Positions 46,501 to 58,356 of a stretch of DNA of 64,000 nucleotides are shown here, piece after piece (within the stretch, counting starts at the first letter, position 1; every line of letters starts with the position of its first letter). Made by a program: the position numbers and the translations under genes. The notes beneath the pieces were generated by a model. The model saw only the letters and a list, made by a program, of their open reading frames with translations, searched no databases and was not told the DNA's origin. The DNA lies in contig ARYC01001403.1 in NCBI GenBank assembly GCA_000711775.1, forward strand, positions 25,019-89,018, written 5' to 3'. Origin of the DNA: Oxytricha trifallax. Lineage: Eukaryota > Ciliophora > Spirotrichea > Sporadotrichida > Oxytrichidae.

Positions 46501-46640
46501 ATCTTAAAGGTCTTCCTGAGTATCTTTAAGCTTTTCGTAAAGCTCTTAGTTTAACTGTATCTCAGATAGTACTGTATTTTTGTTATTGATTTGATCACTT
46601 ATTTGCAATGATTTTCTTATCTTTTTACTAGAATTTCGAA
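43561..46640 (-). CDS. coiled-coil protein with Cys-rich and CCHC zinc-knuckle domains
   Basis: Minus strand, ending at TGA 43,561; start not found. The N-terminal half is coiled coil (EKLKDTQEDLQDTMEELERL; LQESQDSYQSLKNMNI). A Cys/His cluster follows: ICKFCNTEFIESENYNWSCR, IH, then EMWWCCGRKSKEAPGCKFNK and H. After a 36-bp GT-AG intron (44,651-44,686) comes CYCCKQLGHSGLDC, a CX2CX4HX4C zinc knuckle. The middle and tail are charged and then Ser/Asn/Gly-rich (KSSKAGSARGGLNKSTYDKY). A short insertion at about 44,087-44,115 is either a 25-bp intron or an IES with pointer TTAGA (minus-strand spelling). AT-rich DNA at about 45,170-46,010 separates two coiled-coil blocks. A TGA at 46,411-46,413 lies inside the coiled-coil frame. 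Function unknown; possibly RNA or nucleic-acid binding. Confidence 0.6.
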
Positions 46641-46793
46641 CTCTGATGATTAGTGTTTAATGAGTAAAGTTGATCTAATCATTTCACTTTTTAATACAAA
46701 TCAAAATAAAATACTCAATAGTATATTATCAGAATAAATTAAAGCGACAATTTGTGAGTGAGTAAAATTTGCTATGACAAGAAACTCAAAAGA

Positions 46794-49700
46794 TCACTTC
46801 AAATTCTCCATATTAGAGAAAAGTGGGTCTTTACATGCAGGTTTATACAGAGCTGTAGAGTTCCTTTTGATGAAAAATTATAATCTCATGCAACCTATTC
46901 GATGCATCTCTGTTCTTAGATGTGGTAGGTTCCGTACCTTAGATATAATTTTATAGAATTAAAGAATTATTTAATACTTGTTTTCTGTTTTTTTATTCAC
47001 AATTTTTTGCTTAGAAAAATTTTATATATTCACATAAACTCGGGAACATAGTTCACGCAACGTAAATTAAACTAACACTTAACTCTCGGTTTGACTAAAA
47101 GCTTAGTAAAATTAATTGAATGGACCCACGACTTTGTCCATTTTAGATAAAGTTGACGCTCTGATGCTTTAAGTGTCAACTATATCTGATTATTAAGGAA
47201 CCTCTCTGCTTGTTTTCTTTTCCGATCTTCCCAATTCAATTTTCATCGATTCTATAAAAAATTAATTTAACCTATGCATGGTTTTTAATTTTATTTGTGT
47301 TACATTTTTTATCATGCCTTTTATCTGAAAACATAGGCACAATGTAATTTTTGACAATTTAAGCAGCCAACTCAGGTGTAATTTCTTAACCATTTATTTA
47401 TGCAGTTGATTTGCCAAAAGAATGTTTAACTTTCAAGTTTGGAAGATCATTTGACATATAACTTCTATAGTTTAGTTATATAACATTAAAATAAATAAAA
47501 TACGCTTTATGATTGATTTGTAACGAGTCCTTATGATTTAATCGTTAATTGTCCAAGATAACTTCTTTGCTTTTATAAAAATAAGTTTTGAGATACTCAT
47601 TTATAAAAAGAATAACGAACTAAAGTTCAATTTTAAAAAGCTATCAGTGAGTATGTTTATTGGGAGCATCTCTTTCAAATTTATTGAAGTAAAATGTTTC
47701 GTATTATTAGATCTTTATGATTAGAAAGAACTGGTCAAGTCTTGTATCTAATGATTCTTTTTTTCTATGACAAAAGTCCTCTGCTTAGCTTTGAACTCTT
47801 CCATAAATTTCCTTTTGTCTAGTTTTGTCATGAATGTATCGCCATTAAAAGTTCGGTCTAATTCAATGCTAAATATATAAAGTTAAAAGGGTACTTCACT
47901 TACCTCGTATCTTTTTACTTGATTTCGTTTATATTTTTGAAATCACTCAACTTGTCCAATTTATGAATAAAAAATAATAAAGTTTTAGTATTTAAAGCTT
48001 AAAACTTTTTTTCGAGATTAAAATCAGAGATAATATGAATTTTAATTATATTGAATGCTGGTTGCCCGAAATCTTGTGAAACTTTCCTGAAATTTTTGTA
48101 ATTTCCATACTTATTAGTCAGTTAATCATATTGATTATTTTCCTATGATTATTTTCTTGCTTAACCAAATTTACTTTTTAAGCCTTCTACTTTTTCTTTT
48201 TCAGGCAAATCCTAAAATCTATTTAACTAATTGTTTAATATATAAACTGAAAAGTATAAACTTTAATTTCAATAAATCCATGAATAGATTTTCTTCATCA
48301 TTTGAAAAAATAGTATCATCATCTTTAGATGTAGTAAGACCATTAGTTAATTTTTTCAGGGGATCTTAGTCCCCACTGCTATTATTATTTTGGCCTATTT
48401 ATCTAAAATTAATTGAATAGGGGCTATGCATCGACTAATTATTAAAATCTTTTGGTTTTTCAAATACTGTGATGAAAAATTTAAAATTTTTATAGATATA
48501 TAGATATTACTATAATATATTGAATGGTCATTGTTGTCTACAACCTCTGTTATTATAATTCTGTGTGGTATAAAATCTGCAGGTTTTTAATTCTTTTTTA
48601 AGCTAAGTCTTTTTTTATTGAGACTAGCTGTGGTACCTCGGGGTTATATAGAATCATTAAATCTTTTTACCTATTGTCTTAACCAGATTAATTTACATTA
48701 AAATTAAGAAAGTTATTTTTCGTTAAAAAAATCCACATTATCAGAAGTAAGTAACCTTTTTTAAAATATCTGTGAAAAAATTTTAAACCATTAAATGGTC
48801 AATAATATTTTCACTCTATGATAATTAATTCATTTAATTTTTATTTCATTTTTACTAAGTAGAAAATTATAATAAAATAAATTACCCTTTCCCTAATTAA
48901 ATCTACTATCATTGAAAGTTATTTCTTCATAATTTTTATAGTTCAAATTCAAAACCACATTCTCTAAACAATTTAATTCTTTTATTTTTAAGTATAGCGA
49001 TGATTTTTTTGGCTATTATAGATATCTAAAACTTTAATGTGAGATTAATACATTTTTAAATGAATATTTGTTGATTTTATCAAGTGAATTTTAATTGTCT
49101 CTTAATCTCTAGTTTTCTTTAGAAGTTCATGAAGCTTTTTATCTAAGATTTTTATAAAATATGCTGTGACTATTACTTTTCAACTATTCTTAAAGTTTTC
49201 AAACATAATGCACTCTAAATTAATAATATTTACACTTATTTAATTTTATCCAGCTTAACTCAATATATTTTGAGAGAATGATAAGAAAGTTGGAAAGTTG
49301 GTTAGTAGTTTATCTTCCTATTTACCAAGAAAAAATTCTTCTTACTGCACTTTAATTAAGTGAAAAGTGTACTCAAAACTTAAAACATTTTCTAGTCAAA
49401 TATATAGTAAATATATAGCTCTGAGATAACTTTTATATAAAATCATATTGCAAATGCTGCATAATTAAGTACTAACTTGAGTTATTTTATACCAATTCTC
49501 TTACCATACATTAACTTGAGCAGTAAATTTTATGAATATCATCATAAATATATCCAAAATATCGTAAGATAGTTATCTAAAAATTATCATGCCTATTTTA
49601 TAATTTATCCCAATTCACTCTTAAAATAATACATCATAAATTTAATTAAGAATTTTGAAGTTTTGCATTGCTTTATTTTTATTGCAGGTATAAGTATTTT

Positions 49701-50581
49701 TAAGACATATAAAATTAAAAATTATTAAGTGTATTTTTTAATCCTATCACACTTTATTTTTATCTTTCATTGTCAAGAGTTGTATAATTCATGATACTAT
49801 TTATTTAATCAAATTTTCCAGTCTCTCTTTTACTATTAATGGTACTTTCATAATTTTAAGTTGTAGATTGATTTGTTCCACCTAGTCGTCCCATAGTTCC
49901 TGTGCCTCTTACTGTCCCACTTGTATTGATTAAATTAAAAAATTATTACTAACAAATATTAATTCATTAAAATAAATTAGATTATAAATTAAAAGCCCTT
50001 ATGGACAATAATGTAAAATACATTTTAAATATTATGCAATAGTAGTGGTGTTTAATGCATAATCAACACTTCCTCCTCGAAATTTAAATTTATTCTTTTT
50101 ATTTTGGGATTATAGAAATTGGCATGTTATTTTTAATAATAAAAAATAATTTATTAGATTATTAATTATATGGTTATATATAAAAGTATAGAGAAAAGTC
50201 TTTTTTTTTAATTAAATTTCTATTAATTATTTATTAACTACCCCATTTTATTTGAGTTTTTCGCACTATTCTATTAATTCTACAGCCTATCTTTGAAAAA
50301 TCCATCTTGCTATGAAGTATATTCCTGCATATTATTATTGTTATATCTCTATGGTGATGATTAAGCTGTTTATGGGAATTTTATATCCTAACCCATATAG
50401 AATTCCTTCATTTTTTAAGAATCAAGCATTAAGAAATTCCCATTTTTACTGTTCTAGAGGAGCTTGAATATTCCTAAAACAAAAACAAGATTTATAATTT
50501 AATATAAAATGAAAGTAGAGAATAAGTAGAATTATAAGAAAATAAAAATCACATACCTCCTCTTTTCTTTGATGAGGACAT
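46794..50581 (-). CDS. Asn/Gln-rich hydrophilic protein, unidentified; multiple MDSs/introns
   Basis: Minus strand, ATG 50,581 (MSSSKKRG), then a GT-AG intron of about 80 bp joining GGIFKLLQNSKNGNFLMLDS in frame. Successive segments in ciliate code: FYMGQDIKFPQTAQSSPQRY, GTVRGTGTMGRLGGTNQST, RGTTASLNKKRLSLKKNQKP, ITVFEKPKDFNNQSMHSPYS, VSQDFGQPAFNIIKIHIISD, a 36-bp intron, SIELDRTFNGDTFMTKLDKR, NDLPNLKVKHSFGKSTAQIN and KIELGRSEKKTSREVPQQSD. The 3' end is uncertain: the same frame stays open to TGA 46,794. No recognised domain. The composition (Asn, Gln, Ser, Lys) suggests a largely disordered protein. The 5' end lies about 30 bp from the outer edge of the giant palindrome. Confidence 0.55.
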
Positions 50582-50902
50582 TTTATGAAATTTCCGATAA
50601 GAATAAAGTAATTATAATACTTTCAGAATTAAAACAAATTTTAATATAATATACATGTCAAAAATGGAATAAAGAGCAGGGAAGTGAAGGATGGACAGCC
50701 ACATTCATTGGGAACCGAGAAAATGACCAGCAGTAGACTTTGGTAGAGCTGATTTCAGGCTTAGCATTGTTGCCAGTAAAGCCCTAGCAAAACCGGGGAT
50801 TTTCCAAGTAAGCCAGAAAAACCTGTAAGATCCTTGTATCGCACGCATCCTTAGCATCCCAGATTCATGCGGAGGCCACTTCCAGTAGCAAGATTAATGA
50901 AT

Positions 50903-51757
50903 TCATCTGCAGATAGAGTGTAATAAAATTGGATGCACGGAGATGTTTCTCATTTTTAAGCCAGCATTCTTCGGGTTCAAATTTAACCTCAGCTTCCTAT
51001 TAACCCATCCATACAAAGGACCGTTTGAGCGCTGGTACTTCTCGGGAGTGATGCCAATAATAGGATGGAGTGAGTGGATTCGTTCAGCCGTAAGACTCTT
51101 AGGAATGTCACTGACGTTGGCGATGATGAACTAAATCGATCGGGCTCTCAAAGGATTGCCGCCCACGAATTGAGGCTTATTTGAATATATGATGACCTTA
51201 TCTGTCTTGTATAGTTTACTCGCTATATTTATTAATAACTTAAAATGTAATTTAAATTACCGATTGCTGTAAATAAATTGTGTAGCCGGGTTTATTCTCC
51301 TTCCGTGCGTAATTGATACTCTCTGTTAGGCAGGAGTATGGCCGCAACCAGTATCATGCCTAGACGAGCTGATCTATTAAAAAGCAGTGTTGCCATGAGA
51401 GGTTCTCTGCTCCGTCTATATAATATGAGAGATGGGTGATGCACCGCCATTGTCTTTACTGTCAGCCACCGCTTCAGCAACAGTTTTGGAAAAGAATGGA
51501 GACGCCGATTACTCTAGCTATCGGTGGCCCATTTGATCAGAAAAATCCATCCAAAAAGAATGAGCCTAAATCTTTTTGAATGTTTGATGGCCTGTTGCTA
51601 TTAATGTATGCTTCCCATTACAGTAACATGTGTCGGGATGCAAAGATATTCCTGCGTGCAACTTCAGCTGAAGCCAGTTAATACTGTTGCCACGCGATAT
51701 TACAAAGGCTACCCGGCAAAGGTTAAATGGCAGCTTTTGTAACTAGCTACTTTACAT
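50903..51757 (-). CDS. palindrome ORF, left arm (unidentified, 284 aa)
   Basis: Exact mirror copy of the right-arm ORF at 52,866-53,720, so the same comments apply. The opposite strand of the arm also has a shorter hydrophobic-looking frame (50,943-51,134), which I consider less likely because of its length. Confidence 0.4.
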
Positions 51758-51870
51758 TGTGTAACTAGATACTCGGTCACTTGTAACTAGTTACCACACA
51801 CCTTGTAACTAGATACTCTCGCGGGTATGACTAGATACTCTCTACGAAATGGCTAGTTATCCTTTTCGTG
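51735..51870. repeat. TAACTAG-TATACTC-like direct repeats in left palindrome arm
   Basis: Four to six copies of a 20-25 bp unit built from gtaactag and atactc with variable spacers (tgtaactagctac, tgtaactagatactcgg, gtaactagttacc, tgtaactagatactctc, atgactagatactctc). A mirror copy lies at 52,755-52,890 in the other arm. Confidence 0.7.
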
Positions 51871-52865
51871 AAACATCATCCACTTCCAGAAGAGCGCTGT
51901 ACTCTCAAGTCCCAACGTCTATTAGTGGGAGCCCGCTACATCATGGTATCTTACAGTATACCGAGTGCATTGCTTCAGATCTGAAGAGGTTATAAGCCGG
52001 GTCGAGAACAGCGGAGAAGGTCAAAACTGGAGAAGACCTCCGTTGATTAGCAAGAGGGATGTCCTGAGGAACTATTCGATTAGGGTGGTAGTCTCAATAC
52101 CACGGTGGTCCTGGCATAAAGTGTGATATGATTAAATAAATAATTAATATTATTAAACTAACACATCACTGTACAGTGATACTATCGCTATGAGCTTTGT
52201 GAATTTTTCAGAGGATAATTAAATTTATAAATAATAAAAATAGAATTATTAAATTACTTATTTTTACACAAAATAAAGTCAAACTCTATTAGGTGTCTAA
52301 TAAAATTTCTAATATAAATTCAAGAAAAAGTTATTATTTAAACTCATATTAAATTATAATTATACTACTGTATTTTAAATACTACTAAATTAAAATAAGA
52401 ATTAAAATCCTCTGAAAAATTCACAAAGCTCATAGCGATAGTATCACTGTACAGTGATGTGTTAGTTTAATAATATTAATTATTTATTTAATCATATCAC
52501 ACTTTATGCCAGGACCACCGTGGTATTGAGACTACCACCCTAATCGAATAGTTCCTCAGGACATCCCTCTTGCTAATCAACGGAGGTCTTCTCCAGTTTT
52601 GACCTTCTCCGCTGTTCTCGACCCGGCTTATAACCTCTTCAGATCTGAAGCAATGCACTCGGTATACTGTAAGATACCATGATGTAGCGGGCTCCCACTA
52701 ATAGACGTTGGGACTTGAGAGTACAGCGCTCTTCTGGAAGTGGATGATGTTTCACGAAAAGGATAACTAGCCATTTCGTAGAGAGTATCTAGTCATACCC
52801 GCGAGAGTATCTAGTTACAAGGTGTGTGGTAACTAGTTACAAGTGACCGAGTATCTAGTTACACA

Positions 52866-53720
52866 ATGTAAAGTAGCTAGTTACAAAAGCTGCCATTTAA
52901 CCTTTGCCGGGTAGCCTTTGTAATATCGCGTGGCAACAGTATTAACTGGCTTCAGCTGAAGTTGCACGCAGGAATATCTTTGCATCCCGACACATGTTAC
53001 TGTAATGGGAAGCATACATTAATAGCAACAGGCCATCAAACATTCAAAAAGATTTAGGCTCATTCTTTTTGGATGGATTTTTCTGATCAAATGGGCCACC
53101 GATAGCTAGAGTAATCGGCGTCTCCATTCTTTTCCAAAACTGTTGCTGAAGCGGTGGCTGACAGTAAAGACAATGGCGGTGCATCACCCATCTCTCATAT
53201 TATATAGACGGAGCAGAGAACCTCTCATGGCAACACTGCTTTTTAATAGATCAGCTCGTCTAGGCATGATACTGGTTGCGGCCATACTCCTGCCTAACAG
53301 AGAGTATCAATTACGCACGGAAGGAGAATAAACCCGGCTACACAATTTATTTACAGCAATCGGTAATTTAAATTACATTTTAAGTTATTAATAAATATAG
53401 CGAGTAAACTATACAAGACAGATAAGGTCATCATATATTCAAATAAGCCTCAATTCGTGGGCGGCAATCCTTTGAGAGCCCGATCGATTTAGTTCATCAT
53501 CGCCAACGTCAGTGACATTCCTAAGAGTCTTACGGCTGAACGAATCCACTCACTCCATCCTATTATTGGCATCACTCCCGAGAAGTACCAGCGCTCAAAC
53601 GGTCCTTTGTATGGATGGGTTAATAGGAAGCTGAGGTTAAATTTGAACCCGAAGAATGCTGGCTTAAAAATGAGAAACATCTCCGTGCATCCAATTTTAT
53701 TACACTCTATCTGCAGATGA
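52866..53720 (+). CDS. palindrome ORF, right arm (unidentified, 284 aa)
   Basis: ATG 52,866 to TGA 53,718 with TAA/TAG as Gln. Segments: VAFVISRGNSINWLQLKLHA, DTCYCNGKHTLIATGHQTFK, HSFWMDFSDQMGHRQLEQSA, NKPQFVGGNPLRARSIQFII and SLHPIIGITPEKYQRSNGPL. An open run of this length is unlikely by chance at about 45% GC when only TGA stops it, but codon choice was not tested. An AT-rich patch at about 53,340-53,400 could hide an intron. No family recognised. The presence of one copy per arm suggests the palindrome is a gene-bearing element or an inverted duplication of a gene. Confidence 0.4.
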
Positions 53721-54207
53721 ATTCATTAATCTTGCTACTGGAAGTGGCCTCCGCATGAATCTGGGATGCTAAGGATGCGTGCGATACAAGGATCTTACAG
53801 GTTTTTCTGGCTTACTTGGAAAATCCCCGGTTTTGCTAGGGCTTTACTGGCAACAATGCTAAGCCTGAAATCAGCTCTACCAAAGTCTACTGCTGGTCAT
53901 TTTCTCGGTTCCCAATGAATGTGGCTGTCCATCCTTCACTTCCCTGCTCTTTATTCCATTTTTGACATGTATATTTATTAAAATTTGTTTTAATTCTGAA
54001 AGTATTATATTATAATTCATTTAAGAGTTTTAATTTTATTAACGAAATTTAACTTAAATTTATTTTGTTTTAATTTAATGTGTAGAACACTTTCCTTCTT
54101 ATATAAGAATAAAAAGATATTCTCTGATAAGTCAGATGCATAAGTAATCGTACGGTTAAGGATATTTATATTAGTGGAAATATAGATTATTAAATTAATT
54201 AAGTAAA

Positions 54208-54341
54208 ATGTTGAAAAATATGATAACCAAATAACAATCAGTACTTGCCTTTTTTGGAGGAGCTCAGAGACAATTAGTAGCTCAGCAATCTAAAATCGTT
54301 GGTTTAAGAAGTCAAAATATGCTTTACACTCAACCCATGAG
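54208..54341 (+). CDS. 5' segment of a small gene interrupted by the IES holding TBE copy 3
   Basis: ATG 54,208 (MLKNMITKQQSVLAFFGGAQ), then RQLVAQQSKIVGLRSQNM up to the 6-bp repeat CATGAG. The second CATGAG is at 58,464-58,469, followed by an open frame. The N-terminus is basic and Gln/Ser-rich, like a mitochondrial presequence. Reading on after 58,470 gives two plausible frames, one with a membrane-like stretch (VAFAIIGITVYLFCYYSK), so the exact product is not settled. Confidence 0.45.
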
Positions 54342-54486
54342 ATCAATCAAAACCCCAAAACCCCTTAGTGAGGTTTATAAGTGCTTTGATTTGTAGGGTA
54401 TAGTTGGGGTCTTATTGGGGTTAGTAGAGAAAACGCATGTTTTTTATGAATTTAATGAATATTTAATGAGTATTACTGTACTTAAT

Positions 54487-55935
54487 TCAAACAAATTTTA
54501 TCTGCTTATCTTTGTGATACCTCTTGAATTTAGCAGTTTGTAGTTGTTCTAGTATATCATCCAATGATTATCGTGGATATGCTGGAGCTTTTACGATGAC
54601 CATCTCAACTATCTTCTTAATTTCATTGCATATTTCATCTTGCTTAATATGTTTAGCAGCCAAACTTATTGATTATTTCTCATGTTTTGTTCCAAAGTAT
54701 GACATACTTTCCATATCGCACTCTAAGATAATTGCAGCTACCGCCCAAACATCCCATTATACAGAGCCATTTGTCCATTTCTCTCTTATAGGGAAGTATC
54801 CTGGAGTGCCTAAAACCTTAGCTAAAGTCACTATCTCTTGTCTTATTGCTCTGTTGAAATCTATGACTACTACTTCTAAAGGGCAGAGATTTAGCATTAC
54901 ATTTTCTGGCTTCAAATCTCTATGAACATACCCTAGATCATGGAGCTCTTTCACACCCTTAGTCATATCTGTGAGTATCTCATTCAAATCATCAGGATAT
55001 CTATTATGGTAGAGATACTCTCTTAGAGTCATTTCAAACTTCTTGAGTCTCAATGCAATAAAACCATGACCAAGTATAACTCCGTCGAGCTTAGCTAAGT
55101 TCTTGCATTATCTTTTCTAAGCCTCTCTCAGTACTATGTATTCATTTGCAAACTCATTTTAATATTGCTCGTTCTTAATGAGATACTTGAATGGATATAC
55201 CTTGTATGCGAATTCATCAACAACTATAAGTTTTACCTTGTTAGGTACGTCAATATTCAAATAGTTTTCAATACAGCTGCTTATGTCGACTGCATTTAAT
55301 GCAGGTATATACATTGCTCTCTCTTATAAGCATGCAATATACATACCATTTGCTGGTTGGTTCATTGACTCAAACCGCTTCTATCTCTTAAGTCTCTCCT
55401 ACTGCTCTATTTGTGAATCAAGAGAGTTATTTTTTCTTTTAGCAGGTACAAGCTTTTAAGTTTCCTCATCTTTAATCAGGAATTCGCTTAGATGATGCTT
55501 TTGCATATGTCTCTTTACTTTAGCTGAGTGCATATAAGACTTCATGCAGGTAGTGCATTAGTATCTACCATCTACTTTATTATGCTTGAAGTAGATCTTA
55601 GCTCTACCAGAGTGTACCTCTTTGATGTGTCTCTTCAAGCTAGACTCAGTTGAGAAGAAATTTTAGCAGTCTTCACATTAAAACGTTTTAATTTTTTCTA
55701 TTGGTTGCTGTTCCTTATCTTCCTCAACCAATTCAACTTATGTTTAAACTCCCAACTCAGCACTCTACTTCTTGTTTTAAACTTAAATTTTAAAGACCTC
55801 AGCTTCAAACTCTAGAGCTCTTAGCTCTACCTCCTTTTCAATATAAATTACTTCTGATTTCTTGGAGGAGCAAAAGTTGAGCAATGATTAACCTGTTCCA
55901 AGAGAACCTGCCTTACGATTTAAGTTAGCCGCCAT
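54487..55935 (-). CDS. TBE zinc-finger/kinase protein, copy 3
   Basis: ATG 55,935 (MAANLNRKAGSLG) to TGA 54,487; 482 codons, the best-preserved copy here. The N-terminal Glu-rich region is followed by C2H2-type Cys/His clusters (about 55,560-55,680, encoded through CEDCQNFFSTE-like text). The kinase-like half reads MTKGVKELHDLGYVHRDLKP, ENVMLN, VVVIDFNRAIRQE and VLGTPGYFPI. The HRDLKPEN catalytic loop is canonical, whereas the metal-binding DFG is DFN, as in all copies. The substrate is unknown. The fusion of zinc fingers to a kinase fold is characteristic of TBEs. Confidence 0.88.
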
Positions 55936-56497
55936 GTTTAAATTCAATTTTAAATTTCTATTATTAATAAGTAAAAACCTCACTGGCTATACTAACTTTG
56001 TATAGGAGCTGGCACTGCAACAACAATGGTTGATTCTTAGGTGTTAGACATCATATTTATACTTAGTTTATAACTATAAATTTTCTAATTTTATGCTTAA
56101 TATTTTTAATTTTGGTACCAACTGAGAATAAATTCAGGTTGGTACTGGTACCAATTAGGTTTTGAACTATTTGGAACTTTTCCATTAAAACCTCATTAGT
56201 TAAAAACTAGGTACTAATTATTTTGGTACTATTAAATTGTACCAATTAAATTTAAACGAATTTAGTACCGGTACTAATCAAATTTAAACAAATTTAGTAC
56301 GAATTTAATGGAACTAAATTGATAAAAATGGGGCTCCATCTCTGAAGTTTGTTACAGCTTCTGCCAGCTTTCTCAACGTATCATTACCAGGCTGACCTCC
56401 TATAAGATGCCCATATTTAATACTAAGATTTTTAACAATAGGATCCAGAACTCTATATATTAAAATTTGAAATTCAATAACAAGAGAAGGAACAAGG

Positions 56498-57286
56498 ATG
56501 GAATCTATAAGTACTGCAATGAAGAGGGTTGAAGCTTAACAAATGATCTCAAGGTTTAGAAGCAAGGAGGATCTCTATCGATACTTCACTTAGCATGGTA
56601 AGCATGTGACATATACTTAATCATATACTATAGTGGGTTTATTCCTTCCAACGATGGAAGGTACCAAAAATTTCATTCTTAAAAGCTATACTCTGCGATG
56701 AGAAGAAAGCCTTCAAAAACAGTGAAATAAAGTTGATAGATATACCAAACTACCCAGACATTTCAGTCACTAATCTCTACGAGGATGCGATGAAAGATGA
56801 AGAGTTGGTAGTTTATCCTCCTACCAAGAAACAACTCTCTAACAAGCTTCCAGAAAGGAGCTTCTTCTTTGGAGTTCTTGGCACTTTAAGAGAGAGTTAT
56901 CTCAGAGAGATCATTGAAGCTCACAAAAAACGCTACTCTATTTCTCCTGAAGATTAAAAGAAGCAAGGCATACTAATAAGCGAGACCTGGCTCGCTGAGC
57001 TTAAGAAGCACCCATTCCTCTCTAGTAAGCTTTGATTCATAACTTTGTAGGGAAACCTCGAACTGGTATATTCCTAATGAAAGAGCATGCGAAGGTTCAC
57101 AGAGAGAGAAAGTCATAGACTATTTATAAAGTGAGCAAAAGACTTTATAAAGATGTCTAAAAGCCAGAAGAAATGAACATAGATGCAGGAGCTGGCACAA
57201 AGAGAAGAAATATGGGTCCAAGCAAGCCATAAGAAGAGGAGAAGAAAGAGAAGCCAAACCCCTTTATGGGCCAATTTAATATGTGA
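56498..57286 (+). CDS. TBE 22-kDa protein, copy 3
   Basis: ATG 56,498 (MESISTAMKRVEAQQMISRF) to TGA 57,284. Segments: IDIPNYPDISVTNLYEDAMK, LPERSFFFGVLGTLRESYLR and the basic tail MNIDAGAGTKRRNMGPSK. One extra A in the run near 56,667 and a frame change near 57,035 (after SSKL) break the frame. The stop lies 6 bp from the convergent transposase stop. Function unknown. Confidence 0.78.
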
Positions 57287-57292
57287 ATATAT

Positions 57293-58356
57293 TCATTCAT
57301 TTAAATCTAAAACTTATTTATAAACATTCATTCTTCCTTCTCTCGCACAAACTGTTGTCTTATCCACGCTTACTCTCTACAGCTGCTTTGAATCAAGTCT
57401 ACTGTATCGATAGGCAAGTCATGCATAAGATGATACAGCAGCAGCTTCTTGTAGTGAGTCTTGATTTAACTCCAGTAGAATTCTATTCCATTAAATTAAG
57501 GACTATAAGGAACGTTATAAACAGGAGTTATGTTTAGGTCTTCATAAGCTTTCTTAGACTACTTAGTCTTATAAACTGAAAGGTTATCAACAAACAGGAT
57601 GATCTCTTGGTTGCTATACTTCTCTCTGAGCTTATGTAGGAACTCTATATACCACTCTCGCTTAATAGAGCGAGGGTGAATCACATAACTCTCTAAGCCT
57701 GAATCTTCACTTATACCAGCTAAAATTGCATGGGTGACTACCTTCACTTTTTAGTCATAAACTTCTATATTATCATACTTCTTATACCATGACTTATTAA
57801 TAAAAGTGTTGAAAGTAAACACAGCTTCATCTGCATGTATGAACTTGATGTTATTATCAATAGCTCTCTGCATTTAATCATATATATAGTTTAAATTATT
57901 ACTATAAAATGGCACTGTAAAATCAATCACTCTCTTCACTCTGTTGACAGTCTTGAAAGTAATACCATTTCTTCTATAAATGTTGGCTATAGTTTAAGGA
58001 GAGATACGCATGTCAGGAAACTTGCGATGAAACATCACAGCTCGCTAGTCTAGTGGAAAGTGTGCCCAATACTTTAAAGTCTTCGAGTCGCAGAGGTAGT
58101 CAATATGGTGCTGTGAGAACTTTTATTTTCTTGCAGGATGCTTTCAAGTGCCTGAATTATAATGCTAAACAGCCAACAAGCAATGATACCTAACTGTTGA
58201 GGCACTCTTGCGCAGGAGCTTTGCTATAGCAGCATAATTCATTACTGGTTTGACTTAGTCTATATTAATACTTGTACCATACCTAAGCTTAAGCAGTAAA
58301 TCTAAATATTACTCATCATAAATAGACCCTAAATTTCGCTAATTTCTATTTCTCAT
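57293..58356 (-). CDS. TBE transposase, copy 3
   Basis: ATG 58,356 (MRNRNQRNLGSIYDEQYLDL) to TGA 57,293. FHRKFPDMRISPQTIANIYR, FIHADEAVFTFNTFINKSW (first Asp), EIILFVDNLSVYKTK (second Asp) and PQFNGIEFYWS (Glu) are all in one frame, so the DDE triad is complete. A TGA occurs in frame near 58,150 in a variable N-terminal stretch, and there is one frame break near 57,370. This is the copy closest to an intact transposase in the window. Confidence 0.87.

Larger units (their letters stand above)
50612..54017. repeat. 3.4-kb giant inverted repeat (two about 1.6-kb arms, 190-bp spacer)
   Basis: Arms 50,612-52,216 and 52,407-54,017 are reverse complements about position 52,311.5. From 50,648 to 52,216 every stretch I compared is identical in mirror image. 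The outermost 35 bp match with small indels. The arms have much higher GC than the surroundings, include repeated CTAGTTAC/TAGATACTC units (near 51,735-51,870 and 52,760-52,890) and each carry the same 284-codon ciliate-code ORF. The near-perfect arm identity suggests recent origin, gene conversion, or an assembly chimera. Confidence 0.9.

Noticed and set aside
50943-51134. 63-aa hydrophobic frame (and its mirror at 53,489-53,680) as a membrane protein
   Set aside because: It is antisense to the much longer 284-codon frame and may be a shadow of it.
54524-54925. 133-aa plus-strand frame
   Set aside because: Antisense shadow of the TBE kinase domain, which has clear HRDLKPEN and DFN motifs on the other strand.
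57283-57537. 84-aa plus-strand frame
   Set aside because: Antisense to the C-terminal part of the TBE transposase.
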